Assembly (NCBI GenBank): GCA_027019165.1
Contig: JALUXC010000025.1
Span: 62,001 to 126,000, forward strand
DNA from: Pseudophaeobacter sp.
Lineage (GTDB): Bacteria > Pseudomonadota > Alphaproteobacteria > Rhodobacterales > Rhodobacteraceae
Direction of reading: 5' to 3'
DNA length: 64,000 nt
Positions within the stretch are counted from its first letter, which is position 1. Each line of letters starts with the position of its first letter. This document shows positions 10,261-18,155 of this stretch, piece by piece. Made by a program: the position numbers and the translations under genes. Below the pieces are notes generated by a model, which ran no database searches, had not been told where the DNA came from, and saw only the letters and a program-made list of their open reading frames with translations.

Positions 10261-10749
10261 ATGTCCCAAACACATCCCGTGCTTCACATGCTGTGCGGCA
10301 AGATCGCATCCGGCAAATCCACTCTCGCGCGACGCCTGAAACGCCAGGGCAGCGCTGTTCTGATCGGCGAGGACGCATGGCTTGCGACGCTCTATCCCGG
10401 CGAAATCAACTCGGGGGCTGACTACCTGCGCTGCACGGGCAAGCTGCGCGCGGCCATCGCCCCCCATATCATTGAGCTTCTCGGCTCCGGCGTCTCTGTG
10501 GTCTTGGATTTCTCTGCCAACACAGTGCAGCAGCGCGAGTGGATGCGCAGCCTTCTGGATAACACCAGCGCCGCCCATCAATTGCACGTGCTTGATGTAC
10601 CCGATGACATCTGCCTCGCCCGTTTGCGGGCGCGCAATGCGGAAGGCGACCACCCCTTCGCCGCAAGCGAAGAACAGTTTCACCAGTTCTCGAAACACTT
10701 CGCCCCACCCACGCCGCAAGAGGGGTTCAATATCGTCATGCATGGATGA
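10261..10749 (+). CDS. P-loop ATP-binding kinase-like protein (AAA family)
   Basis: LCGKIASGKSTLARRLKRQ P-loop; VVLDFSANTVQQREWMRSLL; ATG at 10261. Confidence 0.78.
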   Translation: MSQTHPVLHMLCGKIASGKSTLARRLKRQGSAVLIGEDAWLATLYPGEINSGADYLRCTGKLRAAIAPHIIELLGSGVSVVLDFSANTVQQREWMRSLLDNTSAAHQLHVLDVPDDICLARLRARNAEGDHPFAASEEQFHQFSKHFAPPTPQEGFNIVMHG

Positions 10750-10770
10750 GCGCCAGAAGCTCCCAAATGA

Positions 10771-10794
10771 CAAAGGGGCCGAACGGCCCCCTTG
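10771..10794. terminator. Convergent hairpin between kinase and peroxiredoxin genes
   Basis: CAAaGGGGCCgaacGGCCCCcTTG dyad. Confidence 0.55.
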
Positions 10795-10818
10795 CATATC
10801 TTTGAAATCGTTTCCGGC

Positions 10819-11472
10819 TTATTCCGGCGCCTTGGTCTTGCGCAGGTAGGGGAAAATGGTTTCGAACTCACCAAACTTGGCCTTGGCATCGTCGTTCGAC
10901 ACGGTCGGCGGGATGATCACGTCTTCACCCGGCACCCAGTTCGCCGGGGTGGCAACGCCGTTGCTGAGAGACATCTGCAGGCCATCCAGTGCGCGTAGGA
11001 TCTCGGCAAAGTTGCGGCCCACGGTCATCGGGTAGGTCATCGACAGTTTCAGCTGCTTGTCCGGGCCGATGATGAAGACGGAACGCACGGTTGCGCTGTC
11101 GGCGGGGGTGCGGCCATCGGGCAGGTAGGCTTCGGCAGGCAGCATGTCGAATGCCTTGGAGACTGCCAGCCCTTCGTCCGCGATGATCGGGAAACCGGCA
11201 GAGGCCTTGGAATAGCTTTCGATGTCGCCCTTCCACTTCTTGTGATCTTCCACCCCATCGACGGAGATGCCGATCACCTTGGTGTTGCGTTTGGCCCATT
11301 CATCGGCCAGCTGCGCCACGGCGCCGAACTCGGTGGTGCAGACCGGGGTGAAATCCTTGGGGTGGGAAAACAGGATCGCCCAGCTGTCCCCGATCCAATC
11401 ATGGAAAGTGATAGTGCCCTGATCAGTCTCGGCGGTAAAATTCGGAACCACATCATTGATGCGCAAGCCCAT
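10819..11472 (-). CDS. Peroxiredoxin (1-Cys Prx/AhpC-TSA family)
   Basis: 217 aa; MGLRINDVVPNFTAETDQGTITFHDWIGDSWAILFSHPKDFTPVCTTEFGAVA. Confidence 0.93.
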   Translation of the reverse strand: MGLRINDVVPNFTAETDQGTITFHDWIGDSWAILFSHPKDFTPVCTTEFGAVAQLADEWAKRNTKVIGISVDGVEDHKKWKGDIESYSKASAGFPIIADEGLAVSKAFDMLPAEAYLPDGRTPADSATVRSVFIIGPDKQLKLSMTYPMTVGRNFAEILRALDGLQMSLSNGVATPANWVPGEDVIIPPTVSNDDAKAKFGEFETIFPYLRKTKAPE

Positions 11473-11515
11473 GGAGATCTCCTCTCTGTAGTCATATTCA
11501 AATTTCGATACATAT

Positions 11516-11548
11516 CTTGCGACGCAAGGTAATCATTTGCGGCGCAGG
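11516..11548. promoter_or_regulatory. Two TTGCG-N-CGCAA-type dyads upstream of peroxiredoxin
   Basis: CTTGCG-A-CGCAAG (11516-11528, perfect) and TTTGCG-G-CGCAGG (11536-11548), starts 20 bp apart. Confidence 0.45.
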
Positions 11549-11642
11549 TTAAACCCCTGAGGAGATAAGACCAGCACAAAAGCGCCAATTGCCTGCGGCA
11601 AATGGAAAGTTCTGAAAACAGGTCCATGTGGATCAGCATGGG

Positions 11643-11658
11643 TAATTTGATCAAATTA
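11643..11658. promoter_or_regulatory. 16-bp perfect palindrome TAATTTGATCAAATTA
   Basis: Perfect inverted repeat ~100 bp upstream of the aldehyde dehydrogenase ATG. Confidence 0.45.
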
Positions 11659-11755
11659 TTCTTTGCGGTCTTGCCCATGGGTCAATGCGGTGACACAGTG
11701 GCGCGCGAAAGGGTCGGCAAGACCCCACGGAACGTCTGATTTGGGAGATCCGGAC

Positions 11756-13195
11756 ATGATCGAGAAACGCGACTTTTACATCAACGGCCAATGGGTTGCC
11801 CCTGCGGCTGCCAAGGACCACCAGGTCATTGATCCTTCCACCGAAGAACCCTGCGCGGTGATTTCCCTTGGTAGCGAAGCAGACACCAACGCCGCCGTTG
11901 CCGCCGCCAAGGCCGCCCTCCCCGGCTGGATGGCCACCCCGGTGGAAGACCGTATCGCGCTGGTGGAAAAGCTGATCGAGATCTACCAGACCCGCGCCGA
12001 GGATCTGGCCCAGGCCATGTCCACCGAGATGGGCGCCCCCATCGACATGTCCCGCAGCGAGCAGGTTGGCGCAGGTATTTACCACCTGAAAAACTTCGTA
12101 CGCGCGGCCAAGGCATTTGAGTTTGAGCGCCCCCTGAGCGATCGCTTCCAGAACGACCGGATCATCTACGAAGCCGTCGGTGTTGCCGCCCTGATCACGC
12201 CCTGGAACTGGCCGATGAACCAGATCACCCTCAAGGTGGGCGCGGCAGCCATCGCGGGCTGCACCATGGTGCTGAAGCCGTCGGAAGAAAGCCCGCTCGA
12301 TGCGATGATCTTTGCCGAGATGATGGATGAGGCAGGGTTCCCCGCCGGTGTCTTCAACCTAGTGAACGGCGATGGTGTCGGCGTCGGCTCGCAGCTGTCG
12401 GCGCACCCGGATGTGGACATGGTCTCCTTCACCGGCTCGACCCGCGCCGGCACTGCGATCTCCAAATCTGCCGCTGACACTCTGAAAAAGGTTCATCTGG
12501 AGCTGGGTGGTAAGGGCGCCAATGTCATCTTTGAAGATGCCGACGAAAAAGCGGTCAAGCGCGGCGTCTTGCACATGATGAACAACACCGGCCAGAGCTG
12601 CAACGCCCCGTCGCGGATGCTGGTGCAGAAAGGCATCTATGATCAGGCCGTCGCCACCGCCGCCGAAGTTGCCTCCAAGGTCACCGTCGGCCCCGCATCT
12701 GAGGAAGGCCGCCATATCGGCCCCGTGGTGAACGAGAGCCAGTGGAACAAGATCCAGGACCTGATTCAAAAAGGCATCGACGAAGGCGCGCGTCTGGTGG
12801 CCGGTGGCACCGGTCGCCCGGATGGCCTTAACAAAGGCTTTTATGTCAAGCCGACCGTCTTTGCCGATGTGAACAACCAGATGACCATCGCCCGCGAAGA
12901 GATCTTTGGCCCGGTTCTTTCGATCATCCCCTTTGAGACCGAAGAAGAAGCCATCGAGATCGCCAATGACACGCCCTACGGTCTGACCAACTACGTGCAG
13001 ACCCAGGACGGCGCCCGTGCAAACCGCATGGCCCGCGTGCTGCGCTCCGGCATGGTGGAGATGAACGGCAAGTCCCGCTCTCCCGGATCTCCGTTTGGCG
13101 GCATGAAGCAATCCGGCAACGGCCGCGAAGGCGGGATCTTCGGGATCGAGGACTTCCTGGAAGTCAAAGCCGTCGGCGGCTGGTCCACTGACTGA
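11756..13195 (+). CDS. Aldehyde dehydrogenase family protein
   Basis: MIEKRDFYINGQWVAPAAAK...; ALITPWNWPMNQ, FTGSTRAGTAI, LELGGKGANVIF, NNTGQSCNAPSR motifs. Confidence 0.93.
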   Translation: MIEKRDFYINGQWVAPAAAKDHQVIDPSTEEPCAVISLGSEADTNAAVAAAKAALPGWMATPVEDRIALVEKLIEIYQTRAEDLAQAMSTEMGAPIDMSRSEQVGAGIYHLKNFVRAAKAFEFERPLSDRFQNDRIIYEAVGVAALITPWNWPMNQITLKVGAAAIAGCTMVLKPSEESPLDAMIFAEMMDEAGFPAGVFNLVNGDGVGVGSQLSAHPDVDMVSFTGSTRAGTAISKSAADTLKKVHLELGGKGANVIFEDADEKAVKRGVLHMMNNTGQSCNAPSRMLVQKGIYDQAVATAAEVASKVTVGPASEEGRHIGPVVNESQWNKIQDLIQKGIDEGARLVAGGTGRPDGLNKGFYVKPTVFADVNNQMTIAREEIFGPVLSIIPFETEEEAIEIANDTPYGLTNYVQTQDGARANRMARVLRSGMVEMNGKSRSPGSPFGGMKQSGNGREGGIFGIEDFLEVKAVGGWSTD

Positions 13196-13216
13196 TCCAC
13201 GGGCCTCTTGAACCTG

Positions 13217-13246
13217 CAAAAGCCGCTCTGAAAAGGGGCGGCTTTT
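13217..13246 (+). terminator. Rho-independent terminator after aldehyde dehydrogenase
   Basis: AAAAGCCGC...GCGGCTTTT. Confidence 0.7.
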
Positions 13247-13452
13247 CTCATTCCTGCAAAGCCGGTTGCCATGCAGAAAGCAAATTCCCAGTCAAAGCCG
13301 TGCCCGCGATACGGCCTGGGTCAAGGGATCTCGGACATCAAGTTACGGATATGGTGCTTGTTTTAGGCAAATGAAGAATCTTTTGCCCAATCCGCCGGGC
13401 TGCAGGCTGACCGGCTTGTATTTCGTCTTTGACCCGTACTAGAAATCTCAAA

Positions 13453-16400
13453 ATGAGAACCAAAGAATTTTGTGATAATTTTGCGCTTGAGGCTATGCGT
13501 AGCGGGATAGCCTGCAAAATCGTCGAGTTGCGCGCGGCGCCGCAAGGGCAAGCGTCTTGTTTGAGGATTGATCACCCCAACGGCCCCTTCTTGTTTCGTG
13601 ACGGCCTGTTCCAATTCGTATCTCGCCTTCGTCCCCAGCGTGCCGGCCGTCGTCTCAATCTATTGGCCGAGGCAACCTGTTCCAGCCGCGCAGCATTGCG
13701 GGCGGTATTGAAGGGTCATCAACTTGATGTCTGCCCGGCGCGTATCGCTGATGCGAACCACCTTGATGACGCGCTTTCAGAGGTTCGCGACAACGTTTCG
13801 CTTGTACGTCTTTTACCGGATGGTGCGAACGGCTTGACCGGGACCATGATTGGCGCACGTATCTATCATTCAAGTGCAGTCACCCCCCTGCGTTCTGCTG
13901 CAATGGAAATGATTGGCAAGGGAAATGTCCTTTCCCTGGAACCGCAGCACCCCGGGCAGCACATCTATGTGTTTTGCGTTGATGGCGTCGCGCTTTCTGT
14001 GCAGTTGCGGTGTCCGCCCAGTCTGATCGGAAATGGAACCCGGACCGTTTACCAACTGATCGGTGATCGTAATGCCAATCAGGACAACACGGAGGACCTC
14101 AGCCTGCGTCCAAGCCTGATGCGCGCGCTAGCACGGCAGGGCCTGAAACTGTCCAGCATTCCTGACAGGGGACAAAAGGTCGAACTCGGTCAAGCGCACG
14201 ATGGAGCGACCGGTTTTGATGTGGTCCCGCTGGATTTGCCGCTGAACGGAGCGGTTGCCCAACTCGCCCAAAAGGCGATAGCAGCTGTAGGGAACATGAC
14301 ATACGGCGCGGTAGAGCTTTTTGCGCCGGATGGCGCTTGTTTGCAGTCCGGGGCAGGCGTGCAGGTCCGCAATGTAATCCCCTATGCTGATCCTGCTGAT
14401 TTTTGCGAGGCAGAGGACGGTTCGGCCGCCGAGGTCTGCAAGGCGCTGCTGAACATGCTCGACAGTGACGCTGTGCGCCGCATGACCTCCTGGCCCGCCT
14501 ATGCGCCCTCAAAACTGGATGATGCCGCACCGGAATTGAGCGGGATCGACGCAGAGGGTCGCGCAATCGCAATGGAACTTGCGGCGCAAGACATACCCTA
14601 TCAGGTCTCCACCCATGCGCCGGATCCAGACAGCGAACCCCTCAATGAGATGACATTCCAGCTTTCGGGACACCAATATTCGGTCTCCAGCGGTGCGATC
14701 CGTATCCGTTTGGACAATGGCAAGCGGGTTCATATCAATGGGGCTTCTGTCCAGACGACCTCGAACAAATCCGCCACCAAGGCGCTGCTCGCGGATCACG
14801 GAATAAGCGCACCAATGGGGCGCACATTTCGGCGCGACACGATAGAACGTGCCTTAACCTACGCGCAGACGCACATTCTGTCTCGCGACAAAGCGGTCTG
14901 CGTCAAACCTGCAGCAGGCCATGGCGGCATACTTGTGTTTGCCAATTGCACATCGCTGCAAGACGTCTCCGACGCATTGGATGCAGTTTTCAGTCGCTAC
15001 ACGGTCGCCATCGTCGAAGAAACAATTGTTGGCGAGGATGTACGCTTTTTCTATGTCGAGCCGAATATCGTCGGGGCCATTCGCAGCGTCCGGCCAAGCG
15101 TTGTCGGTGACGGGCACAAGACAATTCTGGAACTGCTCAACGACTTCAATGCCGGGATCCTCCCAACGGGCCGCAATCGGGATGTTTCCTGCGGTGCCGA
15201 TCTGGTGCGCTACCTGCTTTCGCAATCTTGGCACCTTGAGGATGTGCCAGAGGCGGGGCAGCAGGTTTCTCTTTCTCCCCTCAGCAATGCAGCGGCCTGC
15301 CGCGACGGGGACCATGAAAAAAGTGACATTCATCCCAGTTACCTCGAAGCGGCCAAGAAGATTTTCTCCGCAATTCCGGGTGTCCGAATTGGGGCGATAG
15401 ACACAATCATTTCTGATCGCAGGCACCCAGCCACACGCGACAACTGGAGCGTTCTGGAAATGAACAGCTCACCGGGGGTGCTTGCGTTTATGCTGCCTCC
15501 CTGTGAAGGCGCAGAAAAACCCTACGGCCCGGCTATTATCGATCTATTGCGGCACAAGGGAGATGAGATCCATCAGGCCGCTTTGGACTACGCCTTTGAA
15601 CAAGAGAGCCAGGAGTCCGATGCCAGTCTTGCCGATCAGATCGACGCCTCATTGGCGGAATTCGAAGCCATGCCCGCAGAATTTCTGGCCGAAAGTCAGA
15701 TGGAAGCGCTTATGGCGCTCATTCAGCAAGCACAGGCGCACAGTCCCTTCTACCGCGATCACCTGCAGAATGTCCTCGTCAACGGAGAGTTTTTTCCTGA
15801 AGCGTGGCTGGCCCTGCCTATTCTGAAACGTGGTGACATCCGCCTTTTGGGCGCAAATCTGCATTGTGACAAAATTCCCGAAGGCGGAGATATCACGACG
15901 GTTTCGACTTCGGGCTCGTCCGGCTCGCCTTTGGCAGTGCGCTGGAACCGAATGGCGACAATCGCAACCCGGTCGGTGACCCAACGGATGTACAGATGGC
16001 ACGGGTTCGACATGGCAGGCACCTACGCGGGCATTCGCAGCTATGCCCAGCAAGAGGCGGCTTTTCCCGGAATGCTTCGAAAGCGTGGCTGGAACGACTT
16101 CAATCCCGATGCCCCCTTCTATTCGCTGTCGGTTGATACTCCGATCGACAAACAGCTGGATTGGCTGCGCATGATCCGACCGAACTACCTCAACACCTAT
16201 CCATCGGTTGTGGCCGAGCTTGCGCGACAGGCATTGGCGCAGAAGAACGCGCCACGGTTTGATCATGTCCTGACCGCCGGTGAAGTCGTGACTGAGGAAA
16301 TCCGTAACCTCTGCACAGAGGCATTCGGCGCCCAGATCGTTGACAGCTACGGGTGCCAGGAATTTGGCAAGATCGCTGTACAGTGTGAGCATGCACAGGG

Positions 16401-16917
16401 CCGCCTGCACATCTGCACGTCGAATGTCATGGTCGAAGTTCTGGATGACAACGACAGACAGGTCTTGCCGGGGGGGACCGGTCGCGTGGTTGTGACCAGT
16501 CTCTACAACTATGCCATGCCGTTCATCAGATATGAAATCGGTGACTATGTGACGCTTGCAGACGGCCCCTGCCCTTGTGGTCGTTCCGGGCCCACGATCG
16601 CACAGGTCCATGGGCGACGACGAAACATGATCGTTTTGCCGAATGGGGACCGGCGCTGGGTTGCGGGCAGAACGCTGTCAGAGCTGTCCCACATTCTGGC
16701 AGCCCGCAACCTTCGACTGGTGCAAAAGACATCGCAGCTGCTCGAGATCCAGTATGAAGCTACGTCGGAAGTTTCGCCAGATATCGACGGGCGTCTGACC
16801 CAGGTCCTGCAACGCGCCGTTCATCCGTCGCTTTCTGCCAGATCCATGGCGGTGGCAAAATTGGCACGCAGTGCATCTGGAAAGTTTGAAGATGTCGTCG
16901 GGCTTGACACTTTTTAG
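13453..16917 (+). CDS. Multidomain protein: two ATP-grasp-like modules (first degenerate, second CphA-like) plus PaaK/CapK-like adenylate-forming domain
   Basis: Second module has VCVKPAAGHGG, EDVRFFYVEPNIVGAIRSVRPSVVGDGHKTILELLNDFNAG, VLEMNSSPGV; C-terminus has TVSTSGSSGSPLAV, DSYGCQEFGKIA, FIRYEIGDYVTLADGPCPCGRSGP. ATG at 13453 or TTG at 13429. Confidence 0.8.
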   Translation: MRTKEFCDNFALEAMRSGIACKIVELRAAPQGQASCLRIDHPNGPFLFRDGLFQFVSRLRPQRAGRRLNLLAEATCSSRAALRAVLKGHQLDVCPARIADANHLDDALSEVRDNVSLVRLLPDGANGLTGTMIGARIYHSSAVTPLRSAAMEMIGKGNVLSLEPQHPGQHIYVFCVDGVALSVQLRCPPSLIGNGTRTVYQLIGDRNANQDNTEDLSLRPSLMRALARQGLKLSSIPDRGQKVELGQAHDGATGFDVVPLDLPLNGAVAQLAQKAIAAVGNMTYGAVELFAPDGACLQSGAGVQVRNVIPYADPADFCEAEDGSAAEVCKALLNMLDSDAVRRMTSWPAYAPSKLDDAAPELSGIDAEGRAIAMELAAQDIPYQVSTHAPDPDSEPLNEMTFQLSGHQYSVSSGAIRIRLDNGKRVHINGASVQTTSNKSATKALLADHGISAPMGRTFRRDTIERALTYAQTHILSRDKAVCVKPAAGHGGILVFANCTSLQDVSDALDAVFSRYTVAIVEETIVGEDVRFFYVEPNIVGAIRSVRPSVVGDGHKTILELLNDFNAGILPTGRNRDVSCGADLVRYLLSQSWHLEDVPEAGQQVSLSPLSNAAACRDGDHEKSDIHPSYLEAAKKIFSAIPGVRIGAIDTIISDRRHPATRDNWSVLEMNSSPGVLAFMLPPCEGAEKPYGPAIIDLLRHKGDEIHQAALDYAFEQESQESDASLADQIDASLAEFEAMPAEFLAESQMEALMALIQQAQAHSPFYRDHLQNVLVNGEFFPEAWLALPILKRGDIRLLGANLHCDKIPEGGDITTVSTSGSSGSPLAVRWNRMATIATRSVTQRMYRWHGFDMAGTYAGIRSYAQQEAAFPGMLRKRGWNDFNPDAPFYSLSVDTPIDKQLDWLRMIRPNYLNTYPSVVAELARQALAQKNAPRFDHVLTAGEVVTEEIRNLCTEAFGAQIVDSYGCQEFGKIAVQCEHAQGRLHICTSNVMVEVLDDNDRQVLPGGTGRVVVTSLYNYAMPFIRYEIGDYVTLADGPCPCGRSGPTIAQVHGRRRNMIVLPNGDRRWVAGRTLSELSHILAARNLRLVQKTSQLLEIQYEATSEVSPDIDGRLTQVLQRAVHPSLSARSMAVAKLARSASGKFEDVVGLDTF

Positions 16918-17021
16918 AGGGGGAATATACGAAATATTATCAAGTACTTGGGTTAATTATTGCATTGGGCGAACGTATCGCCTCGTAATGAAATTACACA
17001 AGAATACAAGGTAGAAACCTC

Positions 17022-17795
17022 TTGCATAAATCGAACTGGCTAATCTTCTCATCGGTGCTCATTGGCGCTGGTGGGTTTGTCTCTGCAGCGCAGGCTCAGG
17101 ATGCAGTAACCGGATTTGTAGACCTAGGCGCGGGGAGCTACAGGGACGTTGATTACCGATACATAATCGGCTCCGCCCGGCTCCGGACCGAGACTCCGTT
17201 TTCATTTCAGATCGACGCCATGGCCGGCGAACTGGACGACGAATTTGCCGGCGGCGTGGCAACACATGCAATCTGGGAGTTGGACGAACTCTGGCAACTT
17301 GGTGGTTTTGCATCAGCCATGAAGGTCAATGCAGGCGGCGGTATCGAGGCACAGCAGCTTGGCATCGAAGGCAGCTTCACGACCGACAATTATGAGATCT
17401 CCGGCTACGTTGGGCATCAGTTCAATTTCCTGAAGGGTGCATTTGGCGGCATATCTGTAACGGCTTACCCGCTGGACGATCTTAGCCTGGGAATAGAGCA
17501 TAGTTTCGGCACCCGGACGGACGGAACAACCAGCCTGTCGTTGGAAAAAAGATTCGGAGCAGGACGCACCAGCTATTCGCTTTACTCAAACGCCGGCTAC
17601 GTTCACGACACCGAAAGCTGGAGCATCGAAGGCGGTTTCCGCATCTATTTTGGCAATTCATCTCGCAGGGACTTTGTCACCCGCGGATTTTCCGGCTCAC
17701 GCTCAATGTCGCGAATGATGACAAGCCAATTCCGCACATTCATGCAGGCCGCTGCCAAACAAACGCAGACTTACAACGAAACTGTCGTCGAGTAA
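17022..17795 (+). CDS. Predicted secreted/outer-membrane beta-barrel-like protein
   Basis: TTG start; signal peptide MHKSNWLIFSSVLIGAGGFVSAAQAQ; alternating amphipathic Gly/aromatic-rich strands. Confidence 0.55.
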   Translation: MHKSNWLIFSSVLIGAGGFVSAAQAQDAVTGFVDLGAGSYRDVDYRYIIGSARLRTETPFSFQIDAMAGELDDEFAGGVATHAIWELDELWQLGGFASAMKVNAGGGIEAQQLGIEGSFTTDNYEISGYVGHQFNFLKGAFGGISVTAYPLDDLSLGIEHSFGTRTDGTTSLSLEKRFGAGRTSYSLYSNAGYVHDTESWSIEGGFRIYFGNSSRRDFVTRGFSGSRSMSRMMTSQFRTFMQAAAKQTQTYNETVVE

Positions 17796-18155
17796 CGCGC
17801 AGGATCAACACCCAACCATGACCGTGGCGACCAAACCTCACAATCATGTTGCCGCCATGGTCCCCCCAAGCATCTCAGGATCGCCCGACGCACATCTGCA
17901 TCTGACTGGCTCGGTCTGATTTTCGCTGGGCGATACGTCCAAAGCACCAAACGAGGCAGCTGTAGCGTCTCGCAGGAATTCCTTACTTGTCCAAATATGA
18001 GCCCGCCCCGATCTATGAAAGGTGACAGTGCGGGAACCAAAAAAAGCGAAACGATTGCTTCTTGCGGGTCGTGAGGCGCGCTGCTCATCGCGCCTGCGAA
18101 ATGGCGATTGTGCTTATGACGTCGAAGCCGCCGACAAAAAGGATCGCCAAAAGAA

